Origin: Cyclobacteriaceae bacterium
GTDB lineage: Bacteria; Bacteroidota; Bacteroidia; Cytophagales; Cyclobacteriaceae
Length of the DNA stretch: 22,529 bases
Direction: 5' to 3'
Assembly (NCBI GenBank): GCA_015492915.1
Contig: WGED01000336.1
Location: 1 to 22,529, forward strand
Shown in pieces: positions 15,901 to 22,529 of this stretch. Under the pieces are notes generated by a model that ran no database searches, was not told the DNA's origin, and worked only from the letters and a program-made list of their open reading frames with translations. Numbering within the stretch: the first letter of the stretch is position 1; every line of letters begins with the position of its first letter. The position numbers were made by a program, and so were the translations under genes.

Positions 15901-16590
15901 ATGAGTATAATAGAGATAAAAAACCTGACAAAGATTTACGACGGCTCCACTGTGGAGGTGAGAGCTGTCGATCATATAGACCTGAGTTTCGAACAAGGAG
16001 AGTTCACAGCCGTGGTAGGCCCGTCAGGCTCCGGCAAAACCACTTTCTTGAACATGCTCGGTGGGTTGGACGCGCCCACCGAAGGTGAGGTGATCATCGA
16101 TAATGTGGACATCTGGCAGCTAAATTCAAGGAAGCGGATCGATTTCAGGCTTCATAATATTGGTTTTGTCTTTCAGGCCTATAACCTGTTGCCTGTGCTT
16201 ACGGCAAAGGAAAATGTCGAATTGATCATGGAGCTGCAGCGACGGCCCAAAGAGGAGCGGACGGAGCGGGCATTGTCATTGCTCGAAGCTGTAGGGCTGG
16301 GCGACAGGGTTGACAGCCGACCGTCAAAGCTGTCGGGAGGTCAGCAGCAGCGTGTTGCCGTTGCGAGGGCATTGGCTTCCAGGCCTAAATTTATCCTCGC
16401 AGACGAACCGACGGCCAACCTCGATTCCAAATCGACTGAAAATTTGCTGGACATCATGGAAAATCTGAATAAAGAGGAGAATATCACTTTTATCTTTTCG
16501 ACTCACGACGCGCGCGTGATGAAGAAAGCGCGACGGATCGTGACGCTGGAAGACGGGAAAATTCTCAGTGACGAGATCAAACAACCCTGA
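15901..16590 (+). CDS. ABC transporter ATPase, LolD/MacB family
   Basis: 229 residues from the ATG at 15901, 13 bases after the permease stop. An upstream in-frame TTG overlapping the permease is less likely. All ATPase motifs are intact: Walker A GPSGSGKTT (40-48), Q-loop Gln92, signature LSGGQQQR (144-151), Walker B FILADEP with Glu169, and H-loop His202. The LNMLGGLDAPTEGEV stretch and length are characteristic of the LolD/MacB/FtsE group. It powers the two adjacent permeases. Only the cargo is unknown. Confidence 0.96.
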   Translation: MSIIEIKNLTKIYDGSTVEVRAVDHIDLSFEQGEFTAVVGPSGSGKTTFLNMLGGLDAPTEGEVIIDNVDIWQLNSRKRIDFRLHNIGFVFQAYNLLPVLTAKENVELIMELQRRPKEERTERALSLLEAVGLGDRVDSRPSKLSGGQQQRVAVARALASRPKFILADEPTANLDSKSTENLLDIMENLNKEENITFIFSTHDARVMKKARRIVTLEDGKILSDEIKQP

Positions 16591-16601
16591 GGGCCGAAAA
16601 T

Positions 16602-17774
16602 ATGGCATGGAAAACAAGGCATTTTTTCATCTTTGTTTTACTGACACTCCAGGCAGGGGCAGTACTTGCACAGAAGGAGAGCAAGCTGGATTTTTCAGGT
16701 TATATTAAGTATTTGCAAACTATTCAGTTTGATAAATTCGGCGAAGACTGGATGTCGGAAAGCCTTTTCCACAATCGCCTGAATTTTAAATATTACGCAT
16801 CTGATCAGTTTATCATCGCCCTGGGCATGCGCAACAGGTTTATCTATGGTGATTTTGTCAAGAGCTTTCCGCAATACACCACCCTGATCGGTCGGGACCC
16901 GGGTTTTGTCGATATGTCGTTTAACTGGTCAACGGGTTATTCGTACGTTTTCAATACCACGATAGACCGCCTGTATGTGGATTGGCAAAAAGGCAATTTT
17001 CAGGCCCGGGTTGGCCGCCACCGCATCAATTGGGGCATGAACCTGATCTGGAATCCCAACGATGTGTTCAATGCCTATTCTTATTTCGATTTTGATTATG
17101 AAGAGCGACCCGGCACGGATGCGTTGCGTTTGCAGTATTACACGGGCTACACTTCCTCCGCCGAATTCGTCTATCAGCTTGGCGACAGCATCGAGGCCAT
17201 GTCGTTCATGGGATTGTATCGATTTAATAGATGGAATTATGACTTCCAGTTTCTGGGAGGGTATTCTAAAAATGATCTCGTTCTCGGTGTCGGATGGTCG
17301 GGCGATATCAAAGGCGGTGGCTTCCGTGGGGAGCTGACATGGTTTTACGGTCCTGATAGCCTCAAAGTAAAAAAGATCGGTCAGCTCGTCGCTTCTGTTT
17401 CAGGCGATTACACTTTCAAGAGTAGCCTGTATTTGCAATTCAGCATGATATTCAACAGCAGGGGATCAACGGGCAAGGCCGGTTTTCCCAATCCCGCCAT
17501 TTTCCTCTCTTATTCATCCGCCAAATATCTGACACTATCAAAACTCGATCTGTTCGGTCAGGTGAGTTATCAGTTTACGCCTTTGATAACCGGAGGTTTT
17601 GCGAGTATTTATAATCCATTCGATCAATCGTCATTCATGGGGCCGTTGCTCACATATTCCTTGTCGGATAATATCGAACTGATGTTTTCCGGGCAGGTCT
17701 TTCTCGGTGAGGCAGGAACCGAATTTGGTGGAGTGGGCAAGCTTTTGTATTTGAGATTCCGGTGGAGTTTTTAA
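16602..17774 (+). CDS. Outer-membrane beta-barrel protein of unknown function, last gene of the TetR operon
   Basis: 390 residues with a signal peptide (cleavage near VLAQ). The mature chain is a run of amphipathic strands rich in Tyr, Phe, Gly and Asn, for example RVGRHRINWGMNLIWNPNDVF, and it ends with the aromatic-terminal strand YLRFRWSF, as barrel proteins recognised by BamA do. I do not recognise a specific family; the overall look is of a porin-like or DUF-type barrel. It starts 11 bases after the ATPase stop, so it is co-transcribed and probably supplies an outer-membrane end point or partner for the exporter (inference). Confidence 0.7.
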   Translation: MAWKTRHFFIFVLLTLQAGAVLAQKESKLDFSGYIKYLQTIQFDKFGEDWMSESLFHNRLNFKYYASDQFIIALGMRNRFIYGDFVKSFPQYTTLIGRDPGFVDMSFNWSTGYSYVFNTTIDRLYVDWQKGNFQARVGRHRINWGMNLIWNPNDVFNAYSYFDFDYEERPGTDALRLQYYTGYTSSAEFVYQLGDSIEAMSFMGLYRFNRWNYDFQFLGGYSKNDLVLGVGWSGDIKGGGFRGELTWFYGPDSLKVKKIGQLVASVSGDYTFKSSLYLQFSMIFNSRGSTGKAGFPNPAIFLSYSSAKYLTLSKLDLFGQVSYQFTPLITGGFASIYNPFDQSSFMGPLLTYSLSDNIELMFSGQVFLGEAGTEFGGVGKLLYLRFRWSF

Positions 17775-17871
17775 TTCGGATATAAGTGCGCTGAGAATCA
17801 AAAATAACCGGTTCCAGGACTCCGGCTTTGTGTCAAGTGGGAGCGGGACCTCCTGAGAGGAAGGAACGTCT

Positions 17872-18006
17872 ATGAAAAAATGGCAATTTTTCCATGCTCT
17901 TGCAACCTTGTTTGTATTGGCGGTGTCTATCCATCAAAAGGAATTAACCCCTTTTCAAGTATCAACCAATTTTTCAAGAAACCATCCGAAACAGATGGCA
18001 AGTTAA
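17872..18006 (+). CDS. Possible 44-residue membrane peptide (doubtful)
   Basis: An ATG at 17872 opens a 44-codon frame beginning MKKWQFFHALATLFVLAVSI, so it has a basic N-terminus and one hydrophobic helix, followed by a polar tail. A purine-rich GAGAGGAAGGAA stretch lies a few bases upstream and could act as a ribosome-binding site, unusual in this window where most genes lack one. It ends just before a probable terminator. I recognise no homologue. It could equally be a chance frame or a decayed signal peptide. Confidence 0.3.
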   Translation: MKKWQFFHALATLFVLAVSIHQKELTPFQVSTNFSRNHPKQMAS

Positions 18007-18008
18007 TT

Positions 18009-18035
18009 AGCAGGTTTTAAATGGGCCTGCTTTTT
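18009..18035 (+). terminator. Probable intrinsic terminator
   Basis: AGCAGG (18009-18014) pairs with CCTGCT (18026-18031) and is followed directly by TTTT. The six-pair stem with T-run is a modest intrinsic terminator for the TetR exporter operon and the small ORF. Confidence 0.6.
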
Positions 18036-18053
18036 CTATGTCCCGACACATAG
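18036..18053. promoter_or_regulatory. Short palindrome CTATGT-N6-ACATAG
   Basis: A perfect six-base inverted repeat with a six-base spacer lies directly after the terminator, about 215 bases before the next gene. It could be a protein-binding site or a further hairpin of the terminator; nothing in the sequence decides. Confidence 0.3.
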
Positions 18054-18268
18054 TATAAAATCATTTAATTTTCAAACCGCAACATATCACGGCTTTACTA
18101 CAGAATAAATTTCACTTTGAAATATTCCCGGGCAGCAACCCTGTTCAAGCCCTATCAACAAAAATTCATATTTAAATGGGGGCGTGAAGGCCGGTTGAAT
18201 TATCTTCTTATATAGGTTTAGCGATTTTTCGAAAATTGCGGTGAAAGGATAAAATATTTATTTGTAAT

Positions 18269-20797
18269 ATGAGAAAACACCTGTTTTTAGTATTTGTCCT
18301 GAGTGGTATGGTGGTTTACGGACAGGATCCGCAAAGCGGATGGAATTTTGAATATGACGGAGATGATTTCACAGCGGACGCATTGCTGGATTTGCGATTT
18401 CTTAACGAGGATAATGCCGGTGACAACGGATTTATAAGACTTTCTGCCGATGGAAGTCATTTTGTCAATGATCAGGGGGAGATTCGTTTCTGGGCGGTTA
18501 ATGGAGGGCAGTTGGTGAGGAACCACGACCCTGAATTTACGGATACCGACCTGGCAATCTTTGCGCGTTTTCTCGCCAAGATGGGGGTAAATATGATCCG
18601 TTTTCATGGCGAAATATTTTCTACAACTTTCGACATCAACGAACCGAACAAGGAAGAAGTTGATTATATATGGCGTGTAGTGGCAGCCATGAAAAAAGAA
18701 GGAATTTATACAACCATAAGCCCGTACTGGCCCGCACATATCGATTTTATTCCAGATGCATGGGAATTAGGTGATTACAGGGGAGATGCAGACCCTTGGG
18801 CCCTGATGTATTTTGATGATAAATTCAGGAATGCCTATAAAAACTGGGCCAACTATTTGTATACTGAAGTCAACCCGCACACGGGAATCGCGCTGAAAGA
18901 TGATCCGGCTGTGGCCCTTATCCAGATCATCAATGAGGATGGGCTCTTTTTCTGGACGATCAATGGTGTATTGCCTTCACTAAAGGATACTATTCAGCGT
19001 GAATTTTATGATTGGTCGGTAAATAAATATGGTTCTATCAATAATGCCCTTACTTCATGGGAAAACACCGCTTTGCCGGAAGATGACCTGACCCGGGGCA
19101 GGCTGGAAATTATCAATATCTGGTTTGCTTCCGATGATCCCAATGTGCCGGTTCCAACGCCCGGTTTTCATAAGCGTTTTACTGATCAGATGTATTTTTT
19201 TGCCGAAGTACAGCGTGGGTTTTATCAGGATATTTATGATTATTATCGCAGCATTGGTTGCAAACAACTCATCAACGCAAGCAACTGGAAAACGGTCAGT
19301 GCTATACACCTGTTTGATTTAGAACGATGGACTAATCTGCCGGGTGAAGTGCTGGCCGTAAACCGTTATTATGACCCGCAGCATTTCGGGCCTAACAGCG
19401 GGTGGCGGATTGAGCGATTACATCATTTTGTCGGCAATTCTGCCATGTTTTTCCCCGAGAAATTACCTGTAAATATTAAGCAGGTGGCAGGCAGGCCTTT
19501 TATAGTCAGTGAGAGCGGCTGGAACCTCCCCAATGTTCATCAGGCCGAAGGCCCCTTTTTGGTTGCAGCTTATCAGTCTTTGACAGGTGTCGATGTTTTT
19601 TATTGGTTCGATCCGAGTGCTACGACTTATGAAGATGATCCTTACTGGCCTTATTTCGGTTATGTAAATGGTGAACTACCCATGTATCGCTGGACTATCA
19701 GTATTCCGGGGCAGATGGGGATGTTTCCCGCCAATGCACTGGTTTTTCGAAAAGGGTATATCAGGCAGGGTGTGACAGTGCTTCATGAAGAGCGAACTTT
19801 TCAGTCACTGATCGAAAGAGAAGTACCCAAGATCACTGAAGAGAACAGTTTCGATCCCAACAGAGATAATTATGAACCGAATCCCGGGCAGGGGGAAACG
19901 GAATTCTCGCCATTGACATACCTTGCCGGGCCGGTAGAAGTTGTATATGAAGGTGATCCGGGAAACACGGTAGCATCACCTTTACTCGGTAACCTTGTCA
20001 ATACCATAAAGAAAACGGTAACGAGTGTTACAGGAGAACTGAAATGGGATTACGGGCATGGCATCTTGATGATGGATGCTCCAAAAGCACAGGGAATATG
20101 CGGATTTCCTTCAAGTCAGGAATACCAGTTGTCTGATGTTACTATTACAACAAACAATGATTATGCTGTGATCAATATAGTGGCGATGGATGATCAGCCA
20201 CTAAACATCTCTGAGCGTATATTGATCCAGGTCGGCACCAAATACAGGCCGACCGGATGGAAAGAGGTACCGGCCAGTTTTTTGGCTTCCGATGGTAAGA
20301 CACTCCTGGAAGGATTCAAAATCGAAAGCCTCGGCAGGATGCCATGGAAATGCGCCAATACTGATGTGAATATCCGGATTAAAAACTCAAAAATAAAATC
20401 AGCACGCCAGCTCAGTAATTCAGGTTATGAAAAGCGAGAGCTTTTAGTCAATGAACTTACTGACGGATTGTCGCTTGATTTACCTCTTGATGCAATGTAT
20501 GTAGTGCTCGATACACGCCCTTCAACAGCACCAACGGGATTGATGGAGATTGAAGACAGTCCGTTTCAGATATATCCGAATCCGAGCCATGGAAAATTCA
20601 GGATTAAAACGAATCAGGCACATGATAATGGAAATATCAAAAGTATTGAGGTTATGGATTTGTTTGGAAAAGTTATCAAAGCCTATTCTTATCATGAAAA
20701 TGGCGAATATGAGTTTTATAAAACCGAAGGAATTTATCTGGTACGAATACACATGAAAAATGGCCGGATAAACTCGAACAGAATCATTATCAATTGA
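18269..20797 (+). CDS. Secreted glycoside hydrolase-like protein (clan GH-A-like) with T9SS type A sorting domain
   Basis: 842 residues. A signal peptide is followed by GDDFTADALLDLRFLNEDNAG and by RFWAVNGG, resembling cellulase-like proteins that start with an F-W-G/A-V-N strand. The TIM-barrel-like region (about residues 90-470) contains MGVNMIRFHGE, a candidate acid/base Glu223 in IINEDG and a candidate nucleophile Glu415 in VSESGWN, the clan GH-A pattern of two glutamates on strands 4 and 7. A beta-rich region follows. The last ~75 residues (from IYPNPSHGKF) are a T9SS C-terminal sorting domain, so it is exported through the outer membrane and attached or released. The family number and substrate are not identifiable by eye. 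The following FecI/FecR pair fits polysaccharide use. Confidence 0.8.
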   Translation: MRKHLFLVFVLSGMVVYGQDPQSGWNFEYDGDDFTADALLDLRFLNEDNAGDNGFIRLSADGSHFVNDQGEIRFWAVNGGQLVRNHDPEFTDTDLAIFARFLAKMGVNMIRFHGEIFSTTFDINEPNKEEVDYIWRVVAAMKKEGIYTTISPYWPAHIDFIPDAWELGDYRGDADPWALMYFDDKFRNAYKNWANYLYTEVNPHTGIALKDDPAVALIQIINEDGLFFWTINGVLPSLKDTIQREFYDWSVNKYGSINNALTSWENTALPEDDLTRGRLEIINIWFASDDPNVPVPTPGFHKRFTDQMYFFAEVQRGFYQDIYDYYRSIGCKQLINASNWKTVSAIHLFDLERWTNLPGEVLAVNRYYDPQHFGPNSGWRIERLHHFVGNSAMFFPEKLPVNIKQVAGRPFIVSESGWNLPNVHQAEGPFLVAAYQSLTGVDVFYWFDPSATTYEDDPYWPYFGYVNGELPMYRWTISIPGQMGMFPANALVFRKGYIRQGVTVLHEERTFQSLIEREVPKITEENSFDPNRDNYEPNPGQGETEFSPLTYLAGPVEVVYEGDPGNTVASPLLGNLVNTIKKTVTSVTGELKWDYGHGILMMDAPKAQGICGFPSSQEYQLSDVTITTNNDYAVINIVAMDDQPLNISERILIQVGTKYRPTGWKEVPASFLASDGKTLLEGFKIESLGRMPWKCANTDVNIRIKNSKIKSARQLSNSGYEKRELLVNELTDGLSLDLPLDAMYVVLDTRPSTAPTGLMEIEDSPFQIYPNPSHGKFRIKTNQAHDNGNIKSIEVMDLFGKVIKAYSYHENGEYEFYKTEGIYLVRIHMKNGRINSNRIIIN

Positions 20798-20953
20798 TTT
20801 ACTCCAAATTTATTTTGATTCGCTTGGGGTCAATACTGATTATTATGTTTCTTATCTTTATAAAGCGGGCCCCAGGTGATGGATTGACGAACGGCTGAAA
20901 AGCGCATATGTTCCGGAACTGCAATGGGCAAAAGCACAAAATGACCTTTTTGG

Positions 20954-21592
20954 ATGGTACCTCAAAAGTATAAGAAGCTAATTTTAAAAAACTTCAGAAA
21001 GGCACCCAACAACAATTCTAAGATTAATGAATCCGAAATATGGATTAAATTTAAGAATGGAGATGAAGAGGCTTTTGTATGGATTTATCATAATTATTTT
21101 GCAGTTCTGTACAACTATGCCCGGCAGTTTAATCTTAATTCAGACTATGTAAAAGATCATATTCAGGACCTTTTTATTTACATCAGAGAAAATCGCCATA
21201 AACTCTCGGATGTAAATTCCATAAAGTTTTATCTTTTCAAATCTCTGAGGAGAAGGTTGCTGGCCAATAGAAAACAGCGATTTCAAATCCTCTCACTTTT
21301 CGGCACCGAAAACAAAGCGATTTTTAACATTCAAATTACCGAGACCCCCGAAGTGCGAATTATCAACCAATCGTTGGATGATGAGAAAAAGGCATGGATA
21401 TCGCGATCAATGACCAGATTGACCGCAAGGCAACGAGAGGCTGTTATTTATTTTTATTACGAAGGTATGTCATATCAGGAAATAGCGGAGATTATGGGGC
21501 TCAAAAAAGTTAAATCTGCCCGAAAACTGATATACCGTGCCATCGAAACTCTCCGAAAAGATATACATGGATATAAAGCCATTTTAAAATAA
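20954..21592 (+). CDS. FecI-like ECF RNA polymerase sigma factor
   Basis: 212 residues. Sigma region 2 is around GDEEAFVWIYHNYFAVLYNYA and VKDHIQDLFIYIRENR. Region 4 is around TRLTARQREAVIYFYYEGMSYQEIAEIMG. The ATG at 20954 is the only suitable start, though the first 25 residues are basic and unlike the family, so they may be an extension. The gene is followed after 61 bases by a FecR anti-sigma factor, the standard Bacteroidota pair that responds to an outer-membrane SusC/TonB-dependent receptor. It would direct transcription of an uptake locus beyond the window. A perfect AAAATAATTATTTT palindrome spans its stop codon. Confidence 0.92.
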   Translation: MVPQKYKKLILKNFRKAPNNNSKINESEIWIKFKNGDEEAFVWIYHNYFAVLYNYARQFNLNSDYVKDHIQDLFIYIRENRHKLSDVNSIKFYLFKSLRRRLLANRKQRFQILSLFGTENKAIFNIQITETPEVRIINQSLDDEKKAWISRSMTRLTARQREAVIYFYYEGMSYQEIAEIMGLKKVKSARKLIYRAIETLRKDIHGYKAILK

Positions 21593-21653
21593 TTATTTTT
21601 CCTGGGGTCATTTCAGCCACTTCCCATTCTGTAAAGTAAAGTACTAAGGATAA

Positions 21654-22529
21654 ATGCAATACGAAGAATATAAAGTAGAAGATTTTCTTTTTGATGAGTT
21701 TTTTGTCCGGTGGGTCAAAAACCCCGGCCCGGAAACGGACCACTTTTGGAATGCTTGGATAGAAGAAAATCCCGGAAAAGTTGAAACGATAAATCAGGCC
21801 AGAGAGATCATCAATTCGATCAGCTATAAAAATCAATACCAGCCTTCCGAAAATGAATACAACAAAGTTCTCGAACGTATTCTGAAAAAAAACACATCAT
21901 GGACACAACTTAATTCATACAGAAATAGTGACAGGGTAACTTCTGTTATCAGATATGCTGCAGCATTTCTTGTGCTGGTGAGTTTTTTCGCAGTAATGAT
22001 ATTTATGGGGGTTAATAACCGGAGATCAACTGCCACGGATATAACTTCACTTGTAAAAAAACGAAACCCACCTGGTCAAAAAACAACTTTTAAATTAAGC
22101 GATGGAACCATTGTAAAACTTAATGCCGGGAGCAAATTGACTTACAGTAAAGTGTTTACGGGCAAGGAGAGAAGGGTGATGCTGGAAGGAGAAGCATTTT
22201 TTGATGTAAAACGTGATGAAAACAGACCATTTGTGGTTGAGACAAAATACCTTACCACTATTGTTCTTGGTACGTCGTTTAACATAAAGTCCTATCCTGA
22301 CGACGATGAATCATCTGTTGCAGTAGCTTCGGGTAAAGTAAAAGTGATGAAAAGCAGAGATATCAATACGCCGGGTAGTCAATACTACCTTTTGAATAAG
22401 AATCAGATGGTCACTTATAACTTGACCGAAAAATCCATTACAAAAAAAGAGGCCATAAATCCAGATGTTTTTGCCTGGAAAGACAATATAATCCTGTTTG
22501 AAGCGGCTGATTTCCCTTCAGTCATAAAA
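21654..22529 (+). CDS. FecR-family anti-sigma factor, partial (runs off the window end)
   Basis: 292 codons are present with no stop, so the 3' end is missing. The ATG at 21654 opens MQYEEYKVEDFLFDEFFVRWV, and the N-terminal cytoplasmic part (residues 1-98) would bind the sigma factor. One transmembrane helix (about 99-120) follows. The FecR domain is clear: TTFKLSDGTIVKLNAGSKLTY, VMLEGEAFFDVKRDENRPFVVET and VLGTSFNIKSY. A FecR C-terminal domain, which contacts the TonB-dependent receptor, should follow. It is the partner of the sigma factor just upstream. Confidence 0.93.
   Translation, partial: MQYEEYKVEDFLFDEFFVRWVKNPGPETDHFWNAWIEENPGKVETINQAREIINSISYKNQYQPSENEYNKVLERILKKNTSWTQLNSYRNSDRVTSVIRYAAAFLVLVSFFAVMIFMGVNNRRSTATDITSLVKKRNPPGQKTTFKLSDGTIVKLNAGSKLTYSKVFTGKERRVMLEGEAFFDVKRDENRPFVVETKYLTTIVLGTSFNIKSYPDDDESSVAVASGKVKVMKSRDINTPGSQYYLLNKNQMVTYNLTEKSITKKEAINPDVFAWKDNIILFEAADFPSVIK

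Larger units (their letters stand above)
17775..18268. other. Mostly non-coding region between the exporter operon and the T9SS cargo gene
   Basis: 494 bases. It holds one doubtful small ORF, a probable terminator and a short palindrome, listed separately. The segment 18054-18268 is AT-rich and must contain the promoter of the downstream gene, but no clear TAnnTTTG element with a matching -33 box was found. Confidence 0.6.

Noticed and set aside
17800..17870. Riboswitch-like GC-rich stretch before the small ORF
   Set aside because: Only short, mutually exclusive pairings are visible and no known riboswitch core motif was recognised.
1..22529. CRISPR array, tRNA, rRNA, insertion sequence or phage genes
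   Set aside because: No regularly spaced repeats, cloverleaf, rRNA-like tract, transposase or integrase motif was found on either strand.

Overview
The window looks like chromosomal DNA of a Bacteroidota bacterium, probably a marine or sediment Cytophagia-like lineage (inference; no rRNA is present). The clues are a secreted glycosidase-like protein ending in a type IX secretion (T9SS) sorting domain, a FecI-like sigma factor followed by a FecR anti-sigma factor, genes that mostly lack Shine-Dalgarno sequences, and promoter-like TAnnTTTG elements.

Bases 158-11203, minus strand: a respiratory nitrogen cluster. In transcription order it encodes a beta-barrel porin, a Rieske protein, a b6-type cytochrome b with a PEWY motif, a membrane-anchored octaheme cytochrome of the hydroxylamine oxidoreductase (HAO) family, then NapA, NapG, NapH, a lipoprotein form of NapB, a NapL-like WD40 protein and NapD. 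The nap order matches the epsilonproteobacterial napAGHB-LD type. NapC, NapF and NrfA are absent. A strong hairpin followed by a T-run (minus strand) separates hao from napA. Upstream of the porin lie a perfect CRP/FNR-family palindrome and an Rrf2 regulator with four clustered cysteines. The simplest model is that NapGH/NapB feeds NapA to reduce nitrate to nitrite, while the Rieske/cytochrome b/octaheme unit processes nitrite or hydroxylamine and exchanges electrons with quinone.

Bases 11907-17774, plus strand: a TetR-controlled operon with an evident operator. It encodes a TetR regulator, a periplasmic LolA-like protein, two FtsX/MacB-type permeases, a LolD/MacB-type ATPase and an outer-membrane beta-barrel. 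The set looks like a dedicated, Lol-like inner-to-outer membrane export route of unknown cargo. A GAAG-rich inverted repeat sits between the LolA-like gene and the first permease.

Bases 17775-18268 are mostly non-coding: a doubtful 44-codon ORF, a probable terminator and a short palindrome.

Bases 18269-22529, plus strand: an 842-residue T9SS cargo protein with a clan GH-A-like catalytic region, then a FecI-like sigma factor and a FecR anti-sigma factor cut by the window edge. This is the usual entry to a SusC/D-type uptake locus, which would lie beyond the window. No tRNA, rRNA, CRISPR array, insertion sequence or integrase was seen.
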